Origin: an uncultured Oscillospiraceae bacterium
GTDB taxonomy: Bacteria > Bacillota > Clostridia > Oscillospirales > Oscillospiraceae
DNA length: 15,682 bases
NCBI GenBank assembly: GCA_934675115.1
Contig: CAKUPH010000050.1
Span: 1 to 15,682 of the forward strand
Reading direction: 5' to 3'
In this document: piece after piece, positions 7,110 through 13,548 of the stretch
Position numbering within the stretch: the first letter of the stretch is position 1
Layout: each line of letters begins with the position of its first letter
Notes under the pieces: model-generated
Database searches by the model: none
The model's input: the letters and a program-made list of their open reading frames with translations, nothing else
Told to the model about the DNA's origin: nothing
Made by a program: the position numbers and the translations under genes

Positions 7110-7754
7110 ATGGAAAATACGAATCGTGAGAATAACATGGAAAACATTGTGGAAGAGGTCGTGGCCATGGAGTGGGCGCAGTTCCAGAACACGTCCAACA
7201 TCGGCGGTCGGGCATCCTGTCAGGACGACTGGGAGGAGTTCCACACCATGCGTAAGGCTCAGTTCAACGCATGGTCGGAGGAACTGCTGGCCAGTTACCA
7301 CAACGATCTTGCCCGGGCGAAGGAAGAGGGCCGCAACCTGCTCACCGAAAAGTACGCCTACATGATGAAGAGCACCATGCCGGAGCGATTCGCCTATCTG
7401 GCGCCGGAACTGCCTCCCATTTCGGAGGAAAAGCAGGCGCTGGTGGACGAAAGCGCCGCCATCCAGACCCAGTGGAGCGTGGAGTTTGCCCTGAAATATC
7501 CCCACGTAGCCGGCCGGGGCCGGGCCATCCACGCGGATACGGACACCGCCTACGCCACCTCGGTGGAGACGTACACCAAGGGCGAGATGCTCACCTACTC
7601 CACACCCACCCTGCGGGTCTATCGGGATTACATGAAGCAGCTGCTGGCAGAGGGAAAGAACATGGTGTACGAGATCCGGAACAATACCGTCAAGACCATG
7701 GGCTATGCCGACGTAGCCGCGGCGGAGGCGGAAATGGTGTACCGCTTCGAATAA
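7110..7754 (+). CDS. DUF4125 family protein
   Basis: A 214-residue protein I recognise as DUF4125. The signature region runs from residues 17 to 90: VVAMEWAQFQNTSNIGGR, then ASCQDDWEEFHTMRKAQF, then a helical stretch closing with GRNLLTEKYAYMMKST. The C-terminal half holds GRGRAI (135-140), TSVETYTKGEMLTYS (150-164) and a helix ending near 185. Many invariant-looking Trp, Asp, Arg and Glu residues suggest an enzyme rather than a structural protein, but no reaction is known to me. The ATG at 7110 has AAGGGA 10-15 bases upstream; the ATG at 7137 is less likely because it would remove a poorly conserved nine-residue leader and has no good ribosome binding site. It is the last gene of the cassette, four bases after the DUF4037 stop and 23 bases before a strong terminator, so its product is probably made with the other two. 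Confidence 0.88.
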   Translation: MENTNRENNMENIVEEVVAMEWAQFQNTSNIGGRASCQDDWEEFHTMRKAQFNAWSEELLASYHNDLARAKEEGRNLLTEKYAYMMKSTMPERFAYLAPELPPISEEKQALVDESAAIQTQWSVEFALKYPHVAGRGRAIHADTDTAYATSVETYTKGEMLTYSTPTLRVYRDYMKQLLAEGKNMVYEIRNNTVKTMGYADVAAAEAEMVYRFE

Positions 7755-7777
7755 ACCGCACGTTCATATCAGGAATA

Positions 7778-7818
7778 CGCGCACCGGCGGCATGGGCCGC
7801 CGGTGCGCGCTGTTTTTT
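7778..7818 (+). terminator. Intrinsic terminator of the TPR-DUF4037-DUF4125 operon
   Basis: A perfect 14-base-pair stem (7778-7791 with 7796-7809) closes a four-base ATGG loop and is followed by CTG and six T residues (7813-7818). It lies 23 bases after the DUF4125 stop. On the minus strand there is no T-run, so it would not be an efficient terminator for the converging AEC gene. Confidence 0.9.
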
Positions 7819-7831
7819 CCGGCGGAGCCGG

Positions 7832-8860
7832 TCACAGCAGCGCGGCGGTGAGCACGTGATACCACACCGGGACAGTGAGCATGGACAGAACGGTGGAATA
7901 CAGCAGTGCGCCCGAGGCCTCCACCTGATCGGAAACGTCCGGGTCGCACTGTACGGTATAGGCCGAGATCAGTGAGGATACCGGTAGCGCGGTGTATACC
8001 AGCACCATGGAGCTGACCATGGGGTCCAGCGGAACGGCCAGCGTGATGAGCTTCAGGATGCCGAGGAACAGCAGCGGCATGCACACGCACCGGATGACCG
8101 GCAGGCGGAGGAACCGGACGCTCAGCAGGTCGCGGATCTCCAGCCGCCCCAGCGTCATGCCGCAGATGAGCAGGCCTACGGGGGTGCACAGGCCGGAGAG
8201 CTTGGTGATGACCCAGAGCACGCAGGTGCACACGCCTTCGGCAAAGGCGGCCAGCGGCCGGGGCAGCAGGGCGCCCCACGAAAAGCCGGGAAAGATGAGA
8301 CCGAACACCTCGTAAAACGCAAGGCCCGCGATGACGGCCAGCAGGCAAGGGTTGGACAGCGTTTCCCGGATGTGGGCGGCGGGGCTTTTCTTTTCATACT
8401 CCGCGTCCGGCGGGAGCAGCAGCGCCTTGGTGGCGCCGTAGTACAGCGCCCGGACGGGAATGAGGAAAATGGAATAGTACAGCAGGCCCTCCGCCCCGAA
8501 CAGGGACTCCATCAGCGGGATCCCCATAAAGGAGAAATGGGTGAACAGGATGCCGTAGCGGGTGATGCGGCCCCGGCCGGTCCGGCCCATGGCCAGATAA
8601 AAGCCCTGTCCCACCAGGAACTGCACCAGACACACCAGCAGGGAGCAGAGAAACACCACGCCGCAGTTTTTCAGCTGAGCCCATGAGGCCTCTACTCCCG
8701 CGATGGACTTGAAGATGAGACAGGGCAGCGGGATGGCCATCAGAAGCCGCGTCAGCTGGCCGGAGAAATCCGGACCCACGATGCGCAGGCGCTGGATCAT
8801 CATGCCTACGGCAGTCATCAGCAGCATCTCGGCCGCCAGGATAACGGTGACCAACAGCAT
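7832..8860 (-). CDS. AEC-family transporter (auxin efflux carrier family)
   Basis: A 342-residue membrane protein with about ten hydrophobic helices in two five-helix halves, the normal size and arrangement for bacterial AEC carriers. The N-terminal half has VGPDFSGQLTRLL and MAIPLPCLIFKSI, and HFSFMGIPLMESLFGAEGL carries the glycine/proline pattern of the family's core. The C-terminal half has CTPVGLLICGMTLG and YTALPVSSLISAY, the second crossover region. Bacterial AEC proteins mostly move malate, malonate or other carboxylates, often as exporters. The ATG at 8860 has AAAGGA four bases upstream, a short but workable spacing. Reading further back to 9271 would run into the crotonase gene in another frame and gives an arginine- and histidine-rich shadow sequence. 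A terminator-like hairpin ends only 23 bases before the start, so expression probably depends on readthrough from the crotonase operon. Export of an acid end product is a reasonable guess. Confidence 0.9.
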   Translation of the reverse strand: MLLVTVILAAEMLLMTAVGMMIQRLRIVGPDFSGQLTRLLMAIPLPCLIFKSIAGVEASWAQLKNCGVVFLCSLLVCLVQFLVGQGFYLAMGRTGRGRITRYGILFTHFSFMGIPLMESLFGAEGLLYYSIFLIPVRALYYGATKALLLPPDAEYEKKSPAAHIRETLSNPCLLAVIAGLAFYEVFGLIFPGFSWGALLPRPLAAFAEGVCTCVLWVITKLSGLCTPVGLLICGMTLGRLEIRDLLSVRFLRLPVIRCVCMPLLFLGILKLITLAVPLDPMVSSMVLVYTALPVSSLISAYTVQCDPDVSDQVEASGALLYSTVLSMLTVPVWYHVLTAALL

Positions 8861-8883
8861 ACATTCCTTTCTTGTCTGGGATG

Positions 8884-8924
8884 AAAAACGGCAGGTCCTG
8901 AGAAACAGGACCTGCCGCCTTTTT
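8884..8924 (-). terminator. Bidirectional-looking intrinsic terminator after the crotonase gene
   Basis: A perfect 12-base-pair stem (8889-8900 with 8906-8917) with a five-base loop is flanked by five T residues on the minus strand (8888-8884) and by CCTTTTT on the plus strand (8918-8924). It starts 20 bases after the crotonase stop and ends 23 bases before the AEC start. Because there is no room for a promoter between it and the AEC gene, it may be a partial terminator that reduces AEC expression rather than the end of the unit. Confidence 0.85.
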
Positions 8925-8937
8925 GTAAGGGGGATTC

Positions 8938-10008
8938 TTACTTGATGATGTCTTCCTCGATGAAGGCGCCCATACGGGGCTTGACGACCTTGCCCTTCTT
9001 CTCGGCGGCCATAACGGCACGGGCCTCGGCCACGGCGCCCTCCCAGTAGATGTTGTCGTGGGGAGAGTTCTCGATGGCGGTGCAGTACATCTCGGTGGAG
9101 AAGCCGGTGCGCAGCTCGGTGGCGTAGTCCTGCTTCCACTTCAGACGCAGCTGCTGAGTGGTCAGGCGGCGGGTCAGACGGTTGCCGGAGTGCATGATCA
9201 GGTCGGCGATCTCGTGGGCGCGGCGATAAGCGGACTCGGTGTCCGGCAGGATCTCGTTGATCATGCCCCACTCCAGAGCCTTCTTGGCGGTGATGATCTC
9301 GCCGGTCAGCTCGGCATAGGCGAAGCGCTTGCGGCCCATGAGCTCACGCCACACGGTCTGGATGCCGTCGCCGGGCATCATGTTCAGACGGAAGTGCATC
9401 TCGGTGGTCCAGGCGTCCTCGGTGGCCAGAGTGATGTCGGTCAGCAGGGGGATGTCGGTGTGGAAGGCGGCGCCGTTCCAGATGCCGATGGTGGGCACGT
9501 CAACACCAAAGACCTCGGCCTCGATGTCGTGGGTGCCGTCCCAGTACTGATGCTCCATCAGCATCCAGGGATCCTGATGAACGGGATGGGGGATGAAGGG
9601 ACCAAGGGAGGCGTCGCGGGTGCTGTCGGAGTGGTTCGTGCCGTAGCCCGCGAAGAAGTTCTTACCGGTGCCGCCGAAGATGATGACTTCGTTGTCGCGG
9701 TCCGCGCCGGCCCACTGGAAGAAGCTGTGGATGTGGGCGTGAGGAGCGCTGCCCCACCAGCAGCTGTCGCCGTCGACGTGCAGGCGGGCTTCCAGAACGC
9801 CGTCTTTGCGGTCCATCATGATGCAGGCCTTCAGCTTCTCCTTGTACTCGTCATAGGTGTAGCCCTCGGGAATGATCCAGCTCTGGGCGGTGCAGTCGGG
9901 ACGATGGCCGGCGTCGGTGTCGGCAAAAGCGGTCACGCGCTCGGTGATGTTATCAGCAACAGCGGTGCCATGAACTTCGTGATAATACTTCTGCTTGAAC
10001 TCTTCCAT
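8938..10008 (-). CDS. Crotonase-fold hydrolase resembling 6-oxocamphor hydrolase (putative C-C bond or beta-diketone hydrolase)
   Basis: A 356-residue crotonase-superfamily protein with a roughly 65-residue N-terminal extension and a C-terminal tail. The core starts at DGVLEARLHVDG (69-80), followed by DRDNEVIIFGGTGKNFFAG (103-121), where the oxyanion-hole region of the fold lies. VPTIGIWNGAAFHTDIPLLTD (171-191) and MPGDG (211-215) follow. From memory, 6-oxocamphor hydrolase uses His122, His145 and Asp154; His183, His205 and Asp214 here fall at matching places and nearly the same spacing (22 and 9 residues). Trp84 or Trp85 may match its Trp40. That enzyme cleaves a cyclic beta-diketone by a CoA-independent retro-Claisen reaction. 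Glu pairs typical of enoyl-CoA hydratases are not evident. The ATG at 10008 has AGGAGG eight bases upstream. The gene follows a CoA-transferase by 118 bases, so the acid released could be turned into a CoA ester. Another crotonase activity remains possible. Confidence 0.83.
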   Translation of the reverse strand: MEEFKQKYYHEVHGTAVADNITERVTAFADTDAGHRPDCTAQSWIIPEGYTYDEYKEKLKACIMMDRKDGVLEARLHVDGDSCWWGSAPHAHIHSFFQWAGADRDNEVIIFGGTGKNFFAGYGTNHSDSTRDASLGPFIPHPVHQDPWMLMEHQYWDGTHDIEAEVFGVDVPTIGIWNGAAFHTDIPLLTDITLATEDAWTTEMHFRLNMMPGDGIQTVWRELMGRKRFAYAELTGEIITAKKALEWGMINEILPDTESAYRRAHEIADLIMHSGNRLTRRLTTQQLRLKWKQDYATELRTGFSTEMYCTAIENSPHDNIYWEGAVAEARAVMAAEKKGKVVKPRMGAFIEEDIIK

Positions 10009-10126
10009 GAATGATTCCTCCTAAATGTTTTTGATGGGTGAATGGATTATGATTCGCGCTTTGAATGAACGCTTAATCAACAAAAGTGGGAAAATTTTGC
10101 CCTCTCTTGAGGGGCTTCAGGAATGC

Positions 10127-11434
10127 TCAGATATAGAGCAGCTTTTTCGCGTCCCGCCGCAGGTCGTCCCGGACATCGGGATGGGCGACGGCGATGAGCT
10201 GCTCCACCCGCTGGCGGACGGTGCGGCCCCGGAGCCGGGCGATACCGTACTCGGTGACCACGTAGTCCACGTAGTTGCGGGGGATGGAGACGTTGGAACC
10301 CAGAGCCAGCATGGTGCTGATCTTGGACTTGCCCTTTTTTGTCCGGGAGGCGAAGGCCAGGATGCCGCGGCCGCCCCTGGAGTGGAGTGCGCCGTAAGCG
10401 TAGCAGAAACCGCCGCCGGAGCCGCTGTATTGCAGCGGGCCGAGGGATTCCGAGCAGGTCTGTCCGGTGAGGTCCATCTCGATGCAGGTGTTGATGGAGA
10501 CCATATTGTCGTTCTGCATGATGACGGCGGGGTTGATGCCGTACCGACCGGGGACCACGCGGATGGCGGGGTCGCTCCCGATGGTGTCGTAAAGGGCCTG
10601 ATCACCGCCGGCGAAGGTGAAGATATGTTCGCCGGGGTTGAGGTTTTTCCGCGCCCCGGTGATGACGCCCCGGCGGATCATCTCGCCGATGGAACTGGTG
10701 ATCATCTCCGTGTGCAGACCCAGATCCTTCAGGTCCATGCACTGGGCGGCGATGGCGTTGGGCAGCGCGCCGATGCCGAATTGGACGCAGTCGCCGTCGC
10801 GGAGCAGACTGCGGACATTCTGCGCCACGGTCAGCTCCTCCGATGTCGGCTCCGTGGAAGCTACCTCCCGGAGGGGGTAGTCCGCCTCGGTCAGCACGGT
10901 GACCTCGCTGATGTGGATGTTGATCCCGCCTCGGACGCGGGGGATGCGGGGGTTGACCTCCAGAATGATCTTTTTGTTGGGGCTGGAGCGCACCTGCTCG
11001 AGAAGCTCTTCCTCGAACAGCATGCACAGACCGCCCACCTGGAAGTTGCCGTCCTCGTCCATGGGGGCGACGGTGGCGGCGAATACATTGAATTGACGGC
11101 ACTCCGTCAGGAGTCTGGGATAGTCGCACAGATCGGCGGGGATAAACGAAGCATTTCCGTTCTGATAGCCCTGCCGGTGTCCGGCGCCAAAAAAGTTGCC
11201 GTCCACATTGATGCGGGCATCCAGTCCGGCGGTCTGCTGGAAGGGATAGACGCCGTCCTGCGTTTTGATGCCCTGGACGTCCTCCACCCGGTCGGCGATG
11301 GTGTGCAGGCTGCGCAGCAGGAGCTGCGGGCCGTGGCTGTTGCCGCCGAAGGCGATGACGTCGTGGGACTGGATCTGCGCGAGACAGTCGTCCAGCGTTC
11401 CGAGTTTACTTTGATACTGTTCCAGATATGCCAT
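10127..11434 (-). CDS. Acetyl-CoA hydrolase/transferase family CoA-transferase (Cat2 / 4-hydroxybutyrate CoA-transferase type)
   Basis: A 435-residue family I-like CoA-transferase, close to the roughly 438 residues of 4-hydroxybutyrate CoA-transferase. Such enzymes swap CoA between acetyl-CoA (or another acyl-CoA) and an organic acid through a glutamyl-CoA intermediate. Diagnostic features are QFGIGALPNAIA (218-229), DLGLHTEMITSS (237-248), GRYGINPAV, VSINTCIEMDLTGQ and the glycine-rich GSGGGF (C-terminal half). Glu243 lies where the catalytic glutamate of this family (Glu238 in the clostridial enzyme, from memory) is expected. The start ATG at 11434 has only a weak purine stretch upstream and no AGGAGG, unlike its neighbours, so translation may be low or depend on leader structure. 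It follows the TRAP permease by 218 bases and precedes the crotonase gene by 118 bases. Together with the hydrolase it could activate the acid product of C-C cleavage. The gap to the crotonase gene holds only a weak five-base-pair hairpin (CCCTC/GAGGG). Confidence 0.93.
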   Translation of the reverse strand: MAYLEQYQSKLGTLDDCLAQIQSHDVIAFGGNSHGPQLLLRSLHTIADRVEDVQGIKTQDGVYPFQQTAGLDARINVDGNFFGAGHRQGYQNGNASFIPADLCDYPRLLTECRQFNVFAATVAPMDEDGNFQVGGLCMLFEEELLEQVRSSPNKKIILEVNPRIPRVRGGINIHISEVTVLTEADYPLREVASTEPTSEELTVAQNVRSLLRDGDCVQFGIGALPNAIAAQCMDLKDLGLHTEMITSSIGEMIRRGVITGARKNLNPGEHIFTFAGGDQALYDTIGSDPAIRVVPGRYGINPAVIMQNDNMVSINTCIEMDLTGQTCSESLGPLQYSGSGGGFCYAYGALHSRGGRGILAFASRTKKGKSKISTMLALGSNVSIPRNYVDYVVTEYGIARLRGRTVRQRVEQLIAVAHPDVRDDLRRDAKKLLYI

Positions 11435-11461
11435 GATTCAAATCCGATCTTGTGGGATGGT

Positions 11462-11510
11462 GCAGCGGGCGCGGGCGGACGCCCACACAAGTGTCTGCCC
11501 GCGCCGCTGC
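11462..11510 (-). other. Long stem-loop upstream of the CoA-transferase gene
   Basis: The arms 11462-11476 and 11497-11510 pair over 14 base pairs with one bulged base, and the loop can extend the stem with ACAC and GTGT. The structure sits 28 bases before the CoA-transferase start, on its untranslated leader. Neither strand has a T-run after the stem, so it is not an intrinsic terminator. It could protect the downstream mRNA 5' end after processing or control translation, since the gene lacks a good ribosome binding site. Confidence 0.6.
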
Positions 11511-11556
11511 TATGGAGAGAAGAGAAAAGCGGGGTTACGTGGGGTATCTGAAAAAA

Positions 11557-11640
11557 GTGAAAGGAAAAATTTGGGAAACACGAAGAAATGTGAAGAAAAA
11601 AGTGCAGGGAAAAAGTGAAGAAAAAAGGTGAAGGAAAAAA
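11557..11640. repeat. Short degenerate tandem repeat (consensus GTGAAGGAAAAAA) forming a pyrimidine tract on the transcribed minus strand
   Basis: Units of 12-13 bases with the pattern GTG-A/C-A-purines-A5-6 occur at 11557-11569, 11590-11601, 11602-11614, 11615-11626 and 11628-11640, with another GTG start at 11641. The last four are contiguous. On the minus strand, which is transcribed here, this is a nearly G-free T/C tract just past the TRAP permease stop codon. No long ORF is supported in the tract. A C-containing, G-poor and unstructured transcript of this type is compatible with a Rho-dependent termination region, but that is inference. Confidence 0.65.
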
Positions 11641-11652
11641 GTGCGGTTTGGG

Positions 11653-13503
11653 TTATGCGAAGAGACAGGTGCACAGCCACGGGCAGACCCAAATGATGAT
11701 GGTCACCAGCAGCATGATCCCGATGATCGGCAGGCAGCCCTTGACCACCTTTGTGGCGGTGAGTCCGGGGGCGGAGCCCTGAATGATGTAGATGTTGACG
11801 CCCACCGGCGGAGTCAGCGCACCCAGCTCGCACAGCAGGGTGAAGTACACCGCGAAGAAGTAGGGGTCAATGCCCAGCGCCTGATAGATGGGGATGGTAA
11901 TGGGATACAGGATCAGGGTAATGCTGGAGGCATTCAGGAACATGCCGATAATCAGCAGCAGGATGGTGTAGATGACCAGGAACATATTCTTGGTCAGGTT
12001 GAGGCTGAGCACGAAGTTGGTGGCCAGCGCGGTGATGCCGGTCTGGGTCAGAACGCCGGAATAGGTGTGAGCGCAGGCCAGCAGGAACAGAATGGTCAGG
12101 GAGCTGCGGGTGGAGCTGAGCATGGTCTCCTTGACCTTCTTGAGGGTCAGCTTCTTGGTGACAAACAGGCCGACGATGAGGGAGTAGGCCACCAGAATGC
12201 CGCCGCCCTCGGTGGCAGTGAAGAAGCCGCCGTACATGCCGCCAAGGCAGATGACGGGAGCCAGAATGCCGAGGAAGCCCAGCAGGCGGTCCTCTTTCTT
12301 CTGCTCAGGGGTCTTTTCCATGTCGTCGCCGACGGAGCGGATCTCCTGGAAGCCGGTGCGCTTGGCCCAGACGATAGCGTAAATGATGTAGCCGGCGAAC
12401 AGGATGAAGGCGGGAATGGTGCCCGCCATGAAAATGTTGGCGATGGGCAGGCCAGTGAGCAGGCCGATGAGGATGAACGAGTTGGACGGAGGCACCAGCG
12501 TACCGACGGCGGCGCCGCCAATCATGCCGCAGGACAGCTCGTCAGGATAGCCGCGCTTGCGCATGATGGGCATGCACAGCATGGCCAGCACCGCGTGAGC
12601 CGCCACGGTGGAGCCGGTAATGGCGCAGAACACCAGACCGGTCAGCGCGGTGACCACCAGCGAAGCGCCTGGGATCTTGCGGCCCAGAGAGCCGTCCAGC
12701 AGGCGGTAGATGCCCTCGATACAGCCGGACTCAAACATCAGGGAACCGCCCAGAATGAACAGCGGCGCGGCGGTAATGCCCACGGTGTTCAGACCCTGGA
12801 AGGCCAGAATGGCGAACTGGGCCTCCACCTTGATGATGCCCAGTGCGATGTACATGGCCACGGCGGCCACCGCGCCCAGCGACAGCGCCACAGGCACGCC
12901 GAGGAACAGCAGCAGGAGCAGCAGCACGAACATGCCCAGCACGATGTGGATCTTGAAGCAGACCACAGCGATGACGGCCATGATGACGATGGCCAGCACG
13001 AAGGTGAGCACGGACTTTGCGTTGTTGGTCTTGGCCGCGGTCTTGACCTCCTGGACCACCTGAACGCCGGAGACCAGCATAAAGACGACCCAGCCGAAGA
13101 TCATGACGGCGGCGAAGATCCACATGGGCATGTTCCAGCTCAGGGTGGCCCGCAGGCCGTTGGCCTTGACCCGGGCGAACCATACGCCAACCATGTAGGT
13201 GTTGAAAATGGCGAAGGCGATGGCTACCAGAGAGATGAACAGGTCGGGCAGGGCCTTGTGGCCGGGGTTGAGCTTGGATGTGACCATATCAAGGCTCATG
13301 TGGCCCTTGTCCCGCTGGACGAAGGCAAAGCCCAGATAGGTCATGAAGATGCAGCAGATGATGCAGGTATCGAACAGCCAGGCCACGGACAGGCCCAGCA
13401 GACGGCAGATCACGTTTGCAAAGACAAACAGAGAGACCACTGTCAGCAGGATAGAAGACAGGAAGCCAAGGCCGTCGATGAATTTGTTGTAGATTTTTTT
13501 CAT
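11653..13503 (-). CDS. TRAP transporter fused permease, DctQM type
   Basis: A 616-residue fusion of the small (DctQ) and large (DctM) membrane subunits of a TRAP transporter. Residues 1-155 hold the four-helix DctQ part with the usual SLFVFANVICR segment and the RDKGHMSLDMV loop after the second helix. A charged linker (about 151-164) precedes the DctM part, which has LGVPVALSLG (201-210), ITGSTVAAHAVLAML, LVPPSNSFILIGLLTG and the closing LTPPVGVNIYI. About 16 membrane helices are expected in all. Together with the binding protein it imports a substrate, usually a carboxylate or sulfonate, driven by the sodium gradient. The ATG at 13503 follows a GGGGG five bases upstream. The GTG at 13521 is in frame but has no ribosome binding site. 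The gene lies 45 bases after the binding-protein stop, so they form one operon. QM fusions are common and the fusion itself is not unusual. Confidence 0.94.
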   Translation of the reverse strand: MKKIYNKFIDGLGFLSSILLTVVSLFVFANVICRLLGLSVAWLFDTCIICCIFMTYLGFAFVQRDKGHMSLDMVTSKLNPGHKALPDLFISLVAIAFAIFNTYMVGVWFARVKANGLRATLSWNMPMWIFAAVMIFGWVVFMLVSGVQVVQEVKTAAKTNNAKSVLTFVLAIVIMAVIAVVCFKIHIVLGMFVLLLLLLFLGVPVALSLGAVAAVAMYIALGIIKVEAQFAILAFQGLNTVGITAAPLFILGGSLMFESGCIEGIYRLLDGSLGRKIPGASLVVTALTGLVFCAITGSTVAAHAVLAMLCMPIMRKRGYPDELSCGMIGGAAVGTLVPPSNSFILIGLLTGLPIANIFMAGTIPAFILFAGYIIYAIVWAKRTGFQEIRSVGDDMEKTPEQKKEDRLLGFLGILAPVICLGGMYGGFFTATEGGGILVAYSLIVGLFVTKKLTLKKVKETMLSSTRSSLTILFLLACAHTYSGVLTQTGITALATNFVLSLNLTKNMFLVIYTILLLIIGMFLNASSITLILYPITIPIYQALGIDPYFFAVYFTLLCELGALTPPVGVNIYIIQGSAPGLTATKVVKGCLPIIGIMLLVTIIIWVCPWLCTCLFA

Positions 13504-13548
13504 GTAAGCCCCCAAATTCACGTGAAATGAAACGTTGTCAGACCGGAA

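Noticed and set aside
7515..7535. An R-x4-H pattern (R136 to H141) in DUF4125, which would recall HEPN RNases next to a nucleotidyltransferase
   Set aside because: The match is five spacing-defined residues only, the histidine is not, as far as I recall, conserved in the family, and the surrounding sequence does not look like a HEPN helical bundle. It is too weak to claim.
8861..9271. A 137-residue N-terminal extension of the AEC transporter
   Set aside because: The extension overlaps the crotonase coding region in another frame and is rich in Arg, His and Pro. The ATG at 8860 begins directly at the first membrane helix.
11462..11510. Intrinsic terminator at the long stem-loop
   Set aside because: There is no T-run after the stem on either strand, and the T/C tract lies before it in the direction of transcription.
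11557..11640. CRISPR array or phage attachment repeats
   Set aside because: The units are 12-13 bases, degenerate and without unique spacers, and no Cas or integrase gene is in the window.
11641..13530. A 629-codon plus-strand open frame rich in His, Gln and Asp
   Set aside because: It lies exactly opposite the TRAP DctQM gene, whose hydrophobic codons read as polar residues in the opposite frame. No domain is visible.
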